Position numbers and translations under genes: made by a program. A DNA stretch of 64,000 bases from Acholoe squamosa (Eukaryota; Annelida; Polychaeta; Phyllodocida; Polynoidae), in the NCBI GenBank assembly GCA_949317995.1, contig OX439048.1, positions 27,099,495-27,163,494 on the forward strand, written 5' to 3'. A model generated the notes under the pieces. The model saw only the letters and a program-made list of their open reading frames with translations, did no database searches and was not told the DNA's origin. This document shows, one piece after another, positions 17,669 to 27,349 of the stretch. Position 1 is the stretch's first letter. Every line of letters starts with the position of its first letter.

Positions 17669-18990
17669 CTTTACCTAGTAACTCATCTATGAACGTTTTT
17701 CCTGACAACACTTTAACTAGTTACAATACAATTTTGGCAGAATACATTAACTCTCCTACTCAGTTAGAGTGTGCTCTTCAAGAAATAACCTGTCCTACCA
17801 CGTGGTACAACGTCAAAGAAGAACCCATTCTCTTGGTACAGGGAGAAAACGACCTGACAAACAACCTCCGCTCTGTAGTAGCTTTATTGAACAAACGCAG
17901 AAGAGAATTTTTTCCTCTGGAAAAACCAGGAGCCCATAGTGTCTTCAGTAGAGCTTCAAGCTCTACATCAAATTTATCAGCCCAATCTGCTTTGAAGAGA
18001 GGAGTAAAAATAACAAAAAACCTACGTCATGTCAACCCTGTGGGATCGACTGAAACCATTCCTCCTGCTGGTCCTGCAAGTGAAAGTCCACCAACTCCTG
18101 CTGCTGCGACTGAGACGCCATCTGGAGGATTCACTTCTAACCAACCCACGCCAGAGAAGGAGGAAAAGGAAGAGGAGGAGGCTGAGGGGGAGCGTGACAC
18201 GGCAGGCAGAGAGAAAAGGGAAATATCGTCGGCTGTGGCTGAAGTGATGTCTATGGATGACAGGGAAAAAAGGTCTCTTTCTTTTTTTGAAGAAAAGGCC
18301 GTCTTCACAGACTCTGCTAATGTTTCTCCGCTCTCTCCCAGTCAGTTACAGGCTGTGAAAATAAGTACACGCTTCAAGGAAATTAGCAGATACCTGTCTA
18401 AGTATTACTTCAAGGAAGGTAGTATCTACAATATGTTTGCCTTAGAAGGTGTGAACCTGGAAAGCAACTCAGAGTTGATAGGATACTTGAACAGGACCAT
18501 AAATAAACTACAGAGCATGTTGGTGAGAAAACTAAGAAACTACAGGAAAAACAACAAAGCCACCGTGTTTCACTACAACAAATACACAATGAAAAGTGTA
18601 GTTTCCTTGCCTCCTGGTGTGGTCATGCAACTCCCAGAAAACTTAGGGAAACAATTAGGTTTTGACGGAAGTGTTTTCCTAAGTGGAAAAACACAAAGCC
18701 CCTACGTGGTAGACCTTCAGTACAAAAGTCGATGTGCTTTCGTGTACTCTGACATAGTCAAGCACAGTCTTGTGGGTGACTCTAAAGCACCCCTTCTGAG
18801 GCAAATCAACATAAATCGCTACAACGGTGACATGCAGACCATAAGTTTCCAGAACTTGATATATCTGCCAGTCACTAAAACCACCTTCAGACAGATAGGG
18901 ATATACTTAAGAGACAAGACTGGGGAACCTATACCATTTGAAAGCGGATCAGTGTCGGTGGTACTTGCCTTCAGACCTCTTCAAGGATAG
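17653..18990 (+). CDS. Penton-like minor capsid protein, 445 aa
   Basis: The likely start is ATG 17653, inside the integrase 3' end, giving MAFTLTLPSNSSMNVFPDN; the frame is open 27 bp further to a TTG. The N-terminal strand pattern (LTLPSN, then ECALQEITCPTTWYNV) and the C-terminal half (FVYSDIVKHSLVGDSKAPLL, TFRQIGIYLRDKTGEPIPF) are characteristic of the single-jelly-roll penton protein of Polintons, which forms capsid vertices. Between about residues 100 and 215 lies a low-complexity Ser/Pro/Glu insert with two REKR tetrads. Such an insert could form an exposed loop. Sequence is otherwise intact. Confidence 0.9.
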   Translation: MAFTLTLPSNSSMNVFPDNTLTSYNTILAEYINSPTQLECALQEITCPTTWYNVKEEPILLVQGENDLTNNLRSVVALLNKRRREFFPLEKPGAHSVFSRASSSTSNLSAQSALKRGVKITKNLRHVNPVGSTETIPPAGPASESPPTPAAATETPSGGFTSNQPTPEKEEKEEEEAEGERDTAGREKREISSAVAEVMSMDDREKRSLSFFEEKAVFTDSANVSPLSPSQLQAVKISTRFKEISRYLSKYYFKEGSIYNMFALEGVNLESNSELIGYLNRTINKLQSMLVRKLRNYRKNNKATVFHYNKYTMKSVVSLPPGVVMQLPENLGKQLGFDGSVFLSGKTQSPYVVDLQYKSRCAFVYSDIVKHSLVGDSKAPLLRQININRYNGDMQTISFQNLIYLPVTKTTFRQIGIYLRDKTGEPIPFESGSVSVVLAFRPLQG

Positions 18991-19002
18991 GAGTATATTA
19001 CC

Positions 19003-19473
19003 ATGCTTCACTACTATGGAACACCTCCATACCTGGCCCCTAGGGGTCAGTACGCTGAATACTACAGAAAATCACAGTTTGGGAACGGTGCTTTACCAGC
19101 GTACGGTGGCAGGGGCAGACAAAGAGGGCACGGACTTGGTTCGTTAATAGGTGGTTTACTGAGAGGAGCTGTTCCCCTCTTAAGTAAAATAGGACGCTCA
19201 GCTGCCAAATCTGCAGGCAAAGCCTTGCTTTCTACAGGAGCTGGAGTCTTGTCCGACGTGGTAACAGGAAAAGGCTTCAAGAAAAGTGTAGTTAGGAGAA
19301 GTAAAGCTACAGGGAAGAACTTACTCAAAAGGGCTGCTTCTTCTGCTCAAGGATACATAAAAGGTACATCTGAACCTCCTCCAGTCAAACGACGAGCAAC
19401 CGGCAAGCGCGGAGGACGTAAGGGGCAACGCGGCAGAGGCAGAGGACAAGCTAGAGGAAGGACCTTGTTCTAG
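19003..19473 (+). CDS. Basic Gly-rich virion core protein (pX/pVI-like), 156 aa
   Basis: The N-terminus is Tyr/Gly-rich. An amphipathic/hydrophobic segment follows (LGSLIGGLLRGAVPLLSKIG, about 45-64), then an Ala/Ser/Lys region, and an Arg/Gly tail (GRKGQRGRGRGQARGRTLF). This matches small DNA-condensing or membrane-active core proteins of adenovirus-like virions. L48-I-G50-G51-L52 fits the adenain cleavage consensus (M/I/L)xGG-x, so the protease encoded at 20800 may process it. It sits between penton and major capsid genes with 12- and 2-bp gaps. Confidence 0.82.
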   Translation: MLHYYGTPPYLAPRGQYAEYYRKSQFGNGALPAYGGRGRQRGHGLGSLIGGLLRGAVPLLSKIGRSAAKSAGKALLSTGAGVLSDVVTGKGFKKSVVRRSKATGKNLLKRAASSAQGYIKGTSEPPPVKRRATGKRGGRKGQRGRGRGQARGRTLF

Positions 19474-19475
19474 TC

Positions 19476-20792
19476 ATGAGTCTCCTTCATCCCAAGGGTC
19501 AGGTATGTGCAGTAGGTGAACTAGACCTACACGCCTTGCCTGTCACTCAAAAGGACATATTAAAGTGTCAAAAAATAACCAAAACTACCAACAATGCCCT
19601 GACTCCACACACTGAATCATTTGACTTCACCTTCGAACCAAGCAACCTGTACACAGACCTCTCAGAAACTGAGCTGTACATGGAACTGGAAGCCGTGGCG
19701 GCAGACGGAACAACTCACCTTGCCGTAGGCATAGAAGCTGCTCCAGTCAACAACTTGGCACACGCTCTCTTTGCTTCCTGCCAGTTGCTGATAAATGGGG
19801 AGAAAGTCACCGGCAACAATGAAGACTATGGTCTCAAGGCCTACATTTTGGACACAATTTGTTGCAACAAAGAAGACAAAGAGACTCGGTTGAAAGGGTG
19901 TCAAAAGTACATGAAAGACACCTGTGGTCACATGGAAGCCAGAGCGGGCGAAAATGCTGGATGGACGGCACGGAGAGCAGAGTTCAGTGCCCGCAACAAG
20001 CATGCCTTAGTAATGAAGCCGCACCTGGATTTAATTAAACAGTGCAAGGTGCTGCCTCCGAACTGTGAAATCAAGTTCATATTCGAAAAAAATCAGCCCA
20101 ATTACTACATGATGCAAGCAGCCGATCAAAACTACTGGGTCAAAATCACCAAAGCTGAAATGACACTTCTCCAAAAATGTGTCGACGACGAGGTGGTGAA
20201 AACTCATGTCAGCAGTGTCAGGAATCCACATTGGGGCCCTTTCAACTATCACATAGCCAGGTGTAAAGTAACTAAACACACTTTGGACGGTGGCTCACAA
20301 GACTACAGTTGGACTCAACCTGACACTACTCAGATCCCCACCAGGATAGTCTTGTGTATGATAAAGGAAACAGCAGCTGCTGGGACTAAGACAGAAAATC
20401 CTTTCAACTGCAGGCATTTCAACGTGAAGGAAATATGCGTGAGATATGACGATCAAAAGTTTGAGTTGAAGACCGACTTCGAAACAGGCAACTGCATCAG
20501 AGCCTACAGTCAAATGTTCATAGACAGTGGGCTGTCGGCTTTGGGGCAAGACTGTGGCATAACTTTGGAAGATTTCAAAGATGGATATTCCTTCTTTGTT
20601 TTCGACCTCACCCCAGACAGAGCACCTGAAGACAGTCGTATAAATCTCATCAAGCAAGGAAAGCTGGGCATTTCCCTTAGGTTTGCCGCCCCGACTACTC
20701 ACGCCATATCTGCCGTCTTGTGTTCCTTCTACGACAACAACATCCAACTAACGGCTGACTGTCTTCCTGTCACAGACTACCACATGAACTGA
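19476..20792 (+). CDS. Double-jelly-roll major capsid protein (hexon-like), 438 aa
   Basis: ATG 19476 is two bases after the core-protein stop. Landmarks of Polinton major capsid proteins appear in order: an early FDFTFEP strand, PVNNLAHALFASCQLLING (about 90-108), the LKAYILDTICC helix, PTRIVLCMIKE...ENPFNCRHFNVKEICV in the second jelly roll, and FDLTPD near the C-terminus. Length is slightly short of the usual ~450-600. It should form trimeric pseudo-hexagonal capsomers. Many cysteines are present for a capsid protein. No breaks. Confidence 0.93.
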   Translation: MSLLHPKGQVCAVGELDLHALPVTQKDILKCQKITKTTNNALTPHTESFDFTFEPSNLYTDLSETELYMELEAVAADGTTHLAVGIEAAPVNNLAHALFASCQLLINGEKVTGNNEDYGLKAYILDTICCNKEDKETRLKGCQKYMKDTCGHMEARAGENAGWTARRAEFSARNKHALVMKPHLDLIKQCKVLPPNCEIKFIFEKNQPNYYMMQAADQNYWVKITKAEMTLLQKCVDDEVVKTHVSSVRNPHWGPFNYHIARCKVTKHTLDGGSQDYSWTQPDTTQIPTRIVLCMIKETAAAGTKTENPFNCRHFNVKEICVRYDDQKFELKTDFETGNCIRAYSQMFIDSGLSALGQDCGITLEDFKDGYSFFVFDLTPDRAPEDSRINLIKQGKLGISLRFAAPTTHAISAVLCSFYDNNIQLTADCLPVTDYHMN

Positions 20793-20799
20793 GAAAAAA

Positions 20800-21264
20800 A
20801 TGAGAACTTCAGACATAACAGGTGCACTGGGAAACCATCCACACACAAGACGTTTCTACCTGGGAACTTTTGCCAGTAATCAATGTCCTAAAAAACCAAT
20901 TCCCTCTACATGTTTCGTCAGTAACACAGATCCAAGCTCTAAACCTGGTCAGCACTGGGTGGCATTTTACGTTTCTCATAACGGGAATGTATTCTACTTT
21001 GATCCCTATGGCTTACCTCCGTTTACTATATATCACCAGAGGTTCATGCAAAAGTCGTCAGATGGTCACGGGTCGTTCAGCAGAAAACAAGTGCAAAACT
21101 TTTACGCTAAAACGTGTGGAGCCCACTGCATTAACTTCCTCATAGAAACATGTCGGACCAAGGATCCACACCACACTGTGAAAAGGTTTTCTCAGGTCCC
21201 CTTCAACTTAATGGACAAAATAGTCAGGCCCTTCCTGAGAAAAAGAGAGAAGAAGAGGCAATGA
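20800..21264 (+). CDS. Adenain-like cysteine protease (maturation protease)
   Basis: 154 aa. The catalytic set is visible: H52 in QHWVAFY, D68 in YFDPYGLPP, an oxyanion Gln (Q97 or Q99) and nucleophile C106 in TCGAHC. This is the C5-family arrangement shared by adenovirus and Polinton proteases (which includes virus-associated and Ulp1-like enzymes). It should cleave core and capsid precursors during maturation. It follows the major capsid gene by 7 bp, and its TGA overlaps the next ATG (ATGA). Confidence 0.93.
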   Translation: MRTSDITGALGNHPHTRRFYLGTFASNQCPKKPIPSTCFVSNTDPSSKPGQHWVAFYVSHNGNVFYFDPYGLPPFTIYHQRFMQKSSDGHGSFSRKQVQNFYAKTCGAHCINFLIETCRTKDPHHTVKRFSQVPFNLMDKIVRPFLRKREKKRQ

Positions 21265-21575
21265 ATTTCGAGATGAGTCCAGAAGAAGTAGCAGTCAAAG
21301 CAGACGTGAGCAATCTTTTGGTGAAAGGAAAAGTTAAACGTGAACTGGACGTGATAGACGGGCTTCAAAGCACGGCGGAAGTAATAGACAAGATTCTCAT
21401 CATCATGGCCGAGTTAATGGACAAAGTGGTAGCCCTGGAGGAGAACGACATAGGAAGAAAGGCCTTGAAGGATTTAATGGAGAGAATGCGGGCCTTAGAG
21501 GACCGTAGTCAAAGTCCTACTCCAGCCAAGACCGGGTGCAGTTGGTACTGCAACAAGAATTCATTTTCCATATAA
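21261..21575 (+). CDS. Small coiled-coil protein, 104 aa
   Basis: Start chosen at ATG 21261, which overlaps the protease stop as ATGA. The frame is open back to an ATG at 21150 within the protease gene. The middle is a charged heptad-like helix (VIDGLQSTAEVIDKILIIMAELMDKVVALEEND, split here by LIIMAEL), predicted to oligomerise, and the end is Cys-containing (GCSWYCNKNSF). I do not recognise a family. Its place at the end of the virion block suggests a virion or assembly role. Confidence 0.7.
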   Translation: MNFEMSPEEVAVKADVSNLLVKGKVKRELDVIDGLQSTAEVIDKILIIMAELMDKVVALEENDIGRKALKDLMERMRALEDRSQSPTPAKTGCSWYCNKNSFSI

Positions 21576-21653
21576 TATCCATGTTCTCTGCTTGCAAAGC
21601 ATATCTGATTATAATGATTCATACCTAGCATGTACTCTGATAGGAAGAAAAAA

Positions 21654-21659
21654 AATAAA
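21654..21659 (+). terminator. Poly(A) signal at end of the rightward block
   Basis: AATAAA lies about 80 bp after the last stop codon and just before the right TIR; it is the first AATAAA on this strand that I noted after 14585. Confidence 0.5.
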
Positions 21660-21716
21660 AAGATTGAATTTAAAAAAACGAGTTGTGTCTTTGTTGCATT
21701 TAATCTCATATCAAAA

Positions 21717-22111
21717 TAGTGAGTCATAAGTATTGCGTAAATTCATAGGAACATTGCATTAGAAAATGAGTCATGGTTATTGTGTAAATTCTTACAAGCA
21801 TTGCGCAATGCACCCTCATACGTAGGTCATACGTTTTTGCAAGTAGGTTAGTAGGTCACTTCCGGTTTGTAAGTAGGTCAGCTCTAGGTATTGCACAATT
21901 CTTTTAATTTATGCATCTAGGTCAGGTCACTAGGTCAAATGGAATCCAGCTCTCTGATTGGTCGAAAAAACTAGGTCATGACCTTATGACGTCACTTCCT
22001 GTCAAATCCAGCCCTCTGATTGGCTGAAACTAGGTCACTTCCGGTCTACCAGTAGGTCATGACCTAGTTAGTAGCTAATCCATTGCGCTCAGTTTGCATG
22101 TATATACTACT
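21717..22111 (-). repeat. Right terminal inverted repeat of the Polinton
   Basis: It is the complement of 4059-4440. The outer ~200 bp are identical. Further in, ATTGCGCAAT at the position of 4271 is changed to ATTGTGCAAT (in left-TIR orientation), and three other substitutions occur before an indel region near 21750-21780. It ends ATACTACT followed by the target duplication. Confidence 0.95.
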
Positions 22112-22117
22112 TCCCAT
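22112..22117. repeat. Target-site duplication, right copy (TCCCAT)
   Basis: Exact repeat of 4053-4058, directly after the terminal CT. Confidence 0.95.
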
Positions 22118-22235
22118 TGTTTTCTGTGTGTGGAGGGGAAGATAAGAGATTACCTACAATCCTCTGCCAGATCCAAGATGACCACCAGAGGCCAGCTACA
22201 TAACTAATTTCAAGATGGCCACCTCCATACAGGAA
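22118..22235. repeat. Remainder of the foldback right arm
   Basis: GATAAGAGATTACCTACAAT and AAGATGGCCACCTCCAT are complements, with changes, of 3198-3290 (ATGGAGGCCGCCATCTT, CACAATACCC, TTCTTATC region). It shows that the Polinton split a pre-existing inverted-repeat element. Confidence 0.7.
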
Positions 22236-22419
22236 TAGCTCTTCTCCCTATAGCAGACACTGATATGAATATTTCTATATACGTTGAATATCATTGTAGG
22301 GGTTCGTTCCCCCGTCGGGTGCACAGAGCCTTCAGAGGGACTGTTCACTTGATCGTGTCACTCCCCCTATGTATACCATACCGATCCAGGGTAGTTAGAA
22401 GGTAGAGAATGTCAGGCCA

Positions 22420-22490
22420 GGGGAAGTAGCTCAGGGGTAGAGCTTCTGCTTCGAAGTTGGAGGGTCTCGGGTTTGAGTCCCGGTTCCTGC
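22420..22490 (+). repeat. tRNA-like sequence (probable SINE head or tRNA pseudogene)
   Basis: It has a good A box (TAGCTCAGGGGTAGAGC) and B box (GGTTTGAGTCC) with a paired T stem. The acceptor stem has mismatches and the anticodon stem is weak (loop TTCGAAG). It is therefore more likely a polymerase-III-derived repeat than a working tRNA gene. Confidence 0.6.
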
Positions 22491-22567
22491 ATGATATTTT
22501 CCGCTGACCACTACATCATTATGAATATCAAATCTGACAGAAGACTTATTGCAGATTAGTCACTTAC

Positions 22568-22703
22568 CATCTACAGCATAGACACTGCTCTTCCCCCAGC
22601 CCCCACAGTACTGCTGGCCGTCACCTGGACATGGGATGGTACACCCTGTCAGTCCACCCTGTCCATAGGGATAGTTGTCACCACAATGACAGTTCTCCTT
22701 AGA
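22568..22703 (-). CDS. WSC domain, second half (exon)
   Basis: The exon is 136 nt, phase 0 to 1, with acceptor CTTGCAG and donor GATG|GTAAGTG. It encodes SKENCHCGDNYPYG, CTIPCPGDGQQYCGG and SSVYAVD, the CxCG, CxxxCpGd..qxCGG and xxVY landmarks of a WSC carbohydrate-binding domain. It joins in frame to the exon at 27188-27043. The Polinton lies in the intron that follows it. Confidence 0.85.
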
Positions 22704-25700
22704 CTGCAAGACACAAGAGCAAGCCATTTTGTATTGAATTAGAGGCAGTTATGTTAATTATTCTTATCGAATACTGAAGATGAAGGGCATTATTATAGCA
22801 ACACTCTCGTCAACTCTTGCGAGTACAGGGCATTAGGTCAACAATTTGAAATGGTTGTTTGATGTCCACAATGGTTGATCAGACAAAATTGTAAAAGCTG
22901 AGTTTTTATCTGATTTTGGTGCCCACTGGGAAAATTCCATGGGCTTATCTCTGTTTCTCAGTTATTAAGGAGTGGTCATCAGAGTAAGCCCTTTCGTAGT
23001 ATTGTCTAGTATGATATACAGTAGGTAACAAAATTAATATTGTGAGTAAAAACCTCAAACGTATTTTAGGTCGGAATGCAGAAAGATCCAAATACAGCAA
23101 CCAATACAAGACAACGACCTTAACTTTGAACAGAAAAAAATATATCGATTTATTGCTTGACTGCTCTAGTGAACGGATCTTTGAATAATTGATTTAGATT
23201 GTTTCGGAATTAATTCACTAGTCTTCCCATTTCAGCCAAGGTTCTGAGCACGTACCCTTACTCCTTCAACTGCCGCATAATGCTTTAATGCAATATTCCT
23301 ATTGGTTGCAATGGTGCACGACTTCAGCCATGAGATAAGGATCATGCCAAACCCCGCGGGGTCGATATACTCATCTTGATGCATTCATGCATCAATCTGA
23401 CCATACGGGGTTGATGCAATGAAGCTTCAAGGTGTATGAATACATCTTAAGATATTTTCACATTTAATCGATTTGTGGCACTTGAATGGTTAAAGGAGGG
23501 AGTCTCTCCTCTCGTAAACCGTGTAGCCTACAAATCATGCTTCCGACTTCTTCTCACGCACATACGATGCAAAGACACCGAGGTGAACAGGTGAACAAGG
23601 GCCACAGAAAAATTGCCAAAATGTCTGTGTCTTTGTGAAAATCCCTTGGTCTGCACCTTTTGGGGATGTTAAAGTCAATAAACCTCCCCTGTGCATTATT
23701 CTAATATTTAAATGGATAAGTATTATCCATCCAAGTGGGAGATCTTAACTTTACTTTGAGTTTAAAATGCATGTTGCAAGTAACGTTTTCTTCATCGTTG
23801 AAGACGTGTCACTGATGATAGAATTTGAAACCAATATTGGAAAAAGAAAGTTCTTCAGAAGTTCAAGAGAAAGAGGGAAAAGAAGCAGAATACATTGGCA
23901 GTCCGTCCATGTTCCTGCTGCCACTAGTATTAATTGTTAATAATGATATGATTAATTAATGAACTTTTGGCACCCAACCAAAAGGGCTTTTAGTTTTGGT
24001 GTGATATCCCCTGATTGTTCACATGTGATACATGTCACTTGGCGGTATTGTATTTAGAGGAGGGCGATATTGTAACACATCAGGGAACAAAAGGTGTATT
24101 TGGCTAACAAAGCATACAGCGACTGCCATGGTTAATAATAAACCAATGTCAAGCATCATGGTGTTAATAGATTATGATAGCAAATTGTACTCCTGGGATA
24201 AACTTTCTATTTTTGAAATAGATGTCTGGTGCTTGGATGAGAAATGAGAGTGTATCAATTTACGACCCATATTCACCTGACGATGGATATTCTCTTCCCA
24301 TTTTTTTCTCGTTATCTACAGCGATTCGTCAGAAGAAATCAATACGGATATTGATTTTGGTTTTAGACATTTCAAAGGAAATGTTTAATGTGCTATAGAT
24401 CAGACTGACGTGTTCAGGCAAATACACCCTGAGATCTACTAGTTCAGTGATCGAGTAGTCTATTATATCACGGCATAGAAAGTACTTGTAAAATATGGGT
24501 TCATATTTTGCGAGCACGTTCCTGAGTTTCTTCAGTCCATGCACACAGATTGGCAAACCGTCATCTGATTTCAACCTATATAATATGATCTAACCTGCCA
24601 CAATTCACCATTGTAATATTTCAAATCCTGCTTGTTGCTTAATTCTGGTAGACTGAATAAATTGCTCTTGAGCAGACAGTCACAGATAAACAAAAACACA
24701 ATACAAAGATCTCCAAACTAAACAGCACGCGTTGCCTTGGATACAGAAGTCTAGTCGATGAGCTAGCCCCTTGTTGGAAGCAAAACTCACTATATTATTC
24801 ATGTGATATGGCTTGTGTTTAATCGAGTTCTTTATTAAATTGATGAACTGGTGTTTTAAACTGCCAAGTCTAGAACGAAATTGTTTTACTTTTACAAATC
24901 ATTTTATTTGGTTCTAAATGCCGATATGAAATGCTGGAGCTATGTCCTTCTCTACTGCCTTGATATCTTATAACTCATTAGCATCATTCACAAATACAGT
25001 CAATCTTCAACAGGATAAAGGGATATCATTGTTGCTAGTTCCTAAAATTAAACTTAATTAGGAGAACCCTACTCTTATGAAATGTTTTGCATGTCCAGTT
25101 TAAATTGCAAACTGTGATAGCACTTTAAATTTTGAGAAGCAAGTGGCAAGGATATACCATGTAGCTCCATTACTGTCAGCAAATATAAAATAACTCCAAG
25201 TTGTGGCTTTGAATAAATGCAAACTTCAGTTTGTAGCTTAAGTACGGGTCACTCGGCTCTATTTTTAATTGGGCCCCTTGCCAGACACCTCTATCATAAG
25301 ATACACCGTTTTAAAACCTAGGAGTACAATGTGACAGAATGAGGAGAATGATCCAGGCGCTTTCCTAGTTCTATCTCTTCGTTGCTGCCCCCTCTGTGTC
25401 ATATGTAATGGTATAGGCACATATATCATGTTTATGTCTCGTGTACTTTGTATGAATATGACCGTAGATACCAAAATGCCATCACTCACTCAATCAATCG
25501 GATATGGAAAACAAATCTGATTTAAAGTTTGTTCTATATCAATCACCTGATGGTTTTGAAACTGGAACTTGACCTTTCCACCACCCCCTATCAGTTATCA
25601 ATAGTTCACTGATGAAGCCCTCAATCAGGCTGTGTCGTTCTCTCTCATGAATATTAATTAGATTTACCACTGTGCAGACAGGTCGATGCCTCAAACTGCA

Positions 25701-25722
25701 AACTAAATCACTACTGAACATA
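22704..25722. other. Intronic DNA between the WSC exons, left part
   Basis: AT-rich sequence with only short chance ORFs. I see no gene, RNA or clear repeat structure. Confidence 0.5.
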
Positions 25723-26062
25723 CAGAGGCGTAGGAAGCAAATCTTCATTGGGGGGGGGGGGGGGCAGGGGGGCCCTACCCCAGCGACCATGAATTATCGG
25801 TTTGAGCATGCTGGTGTTGATGCATCGATGTATGCGATTTATATAAAAGGTTATTCCTCGATGACTTATCTTTAGACAATTCTGCCATTTTCCCTATCTT
25901 AATGACATATTTGTACAATTTAAGTGGTGAGCTATGGGCATCTTGTACATTTCATAGTGGGGCTTAACACATTTTGGGGGGGCCCAGACATATTCAGGCC
26001 CCACCTCCTCTGTGATTGGGGGGGGCAGGCCCCCCTGGCCCCCCCTTTTCCTACGCCACTGA
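25723..26062. repeat. MITE-like element with G-rich inverted ends
   Basis: It starts CAGAGGCGTAGGA with a poly-G run and ends with poly-C and TCCTACGCCACTG, a short imperfect terminal inverted repeat. No coding capacity. It lies in the intron between the two WSC exons, whose remainder (26063-27042) shows nothing recognisable. Confidence 0.65.
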
Positions 26063-27042
26063 CATAAACAATCCATCCCGACAACTACCAGAACCAATGC
26101 CTTTTTTTTTATCTTATTATACAGATCTCCCCATATAACTAGATAAAAAAAAGGGGGCTGGGCTTAATATACAGTTGTGTCTTCGTGCGAATCTGAATCT
26201 CTGATGTGTTGCGATGAACATGTACTCATATATAAATTTCCGAATAGAAGAAACTTCTATAAATAAGCCTATGGTTATTATGCACCTGCGTTCATCGACC
26301 AAGTATGTACGGTCTATTCCTCGCAAAGTTTTATATGAATAAATCGAATTTCAACTAAAAATCTATGTGGCAACCAGCAATCGTTACTCTCTCTGATTAA
26401 TCAGAAATATACTCTCAACCTTTGCAGACATATATCTCTATTTCGATCTGTTATGATAGGACACAATCTCATTCGGCAGAACTCATTGTAGTTATGGTAA
26501 TATTGATGCTCCTTGCACGACATAGAAAGATTACAGAGCATCCAAAATGAATCTGATCATTCTTCTGTGATTAATAATCAATGCAGGCTTAGGCACTGGA
26601 GTGCCTGGTTTCAATTGTATCTCCCAACCTATTGGTCAGCCTTTGTCTGCTGTAAGGTGATTCGCTACTCATAAATTGATGAGAACTAATATTGCCTTAG
26701 GTGCACGTGTAAGAATATAATAAATACATGGTGTACTAGATACAGTGGACCAGGAGCCATTCCTCATATTAGAACCGTATGGTCACTTATTTTGCACACG
26801 CCTGGCTGAATACATCTTCTGCAAAGTATATATCATTAATTCTTGTTAAAGGTTTTGAGAACATAATGTACATTACAGCTTTCAACATTCCGACCAAACC
26901 GAGCCATATCACAGAAGGTTAATGGTTGATAAGCAAAGGAAAAGGGGAAAATGTTTTCTATCTATCAATGCAGTTTTACGTGGTGTCATTAAGATATAAT
27001 ATTGAGAAATAACTGAATATTTATGAATATAAAATATCTCAC

Positions 27043-27188
27043 CTGTATAGCAGCATAGGTGGCCCCGGCTTGTCGGCAGGTGTCCATGCATAGACCAGGT
27101 GTCATGTTTGGTATAGTGGCAATCTTCTCCAGGGCTGGACTCCAGGGAGAATCAAAGAAGCAGCTCTGAGGGCCAATTACCTCACCAC
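27043..27188 (-). CDS. WSC domain, first half (exon)
   Basis: The exon is 146 nt, phase 1 to 0, with acceptor TGTCTCTAG and donor ACAG|GTGAGA. It encodes IGPQSCFFDSP, TPGLCMDTCRQAGATYAAIQ: the first Cys, the MTxxxCxxxC helix and the aromatic-A-xxQ strand of WSC domains. With the exon at 22703-22568 it makes one complete WSC module whose outer boundaries are both phase 1, the usual state of a shuffled extracellular module. Confidence 0.85.
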
Positions 27189-27349
27189 CTAGAGACAAAA
27201 AGACAGCCCTTTATAGATACTGAATCATGATCCATTTAAACACGATGTACTACAGTGGCCCAGAAGGGTCAAAATGAAGTTCGAACAAAGAGTTGACTTT
27301 CACAGAAAAAGTTAGAGTCCAAAACCAAAATGCAATGTTCAAGTCAATT

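Larger units (their letters stand above)
4059..22111. mobile_element. Complete Polinton/Maverick (adintovirus-like) element, 18.05 kb
   Basis: It is bounded by inverted repeats beginning AGTAGTATATAC and ending with the complement, flanked by the 6-bp duplication TCCCAT. It carries the diagnostic set: protein-primed DNA polymerase B, retrovirus-type integrase with chromodomain, A32/FtsK-type packaging ATPase, adenain-like cysteine protease, double-jelly-roll major capsid protein and penton-like minor capsid protein. There are three leftward and twelve rightward genes. The outer ~200 bp of the two TIRs are identical and only four substitutions appear in the outer ~325 bp, while every core ORF is open. 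This suggests a fairly recent, possibly still functional copy. It sits in an intron of the minus-strand lectin gene. Confidence 0.97.

Noticed and set aside
22420-22490. Functional tRNA gene
   Set aside because: The A and B boxes are good, but the acceptor stem has mismatches and the anticodon stem is weak; better read as a tRNA-derived repeat.
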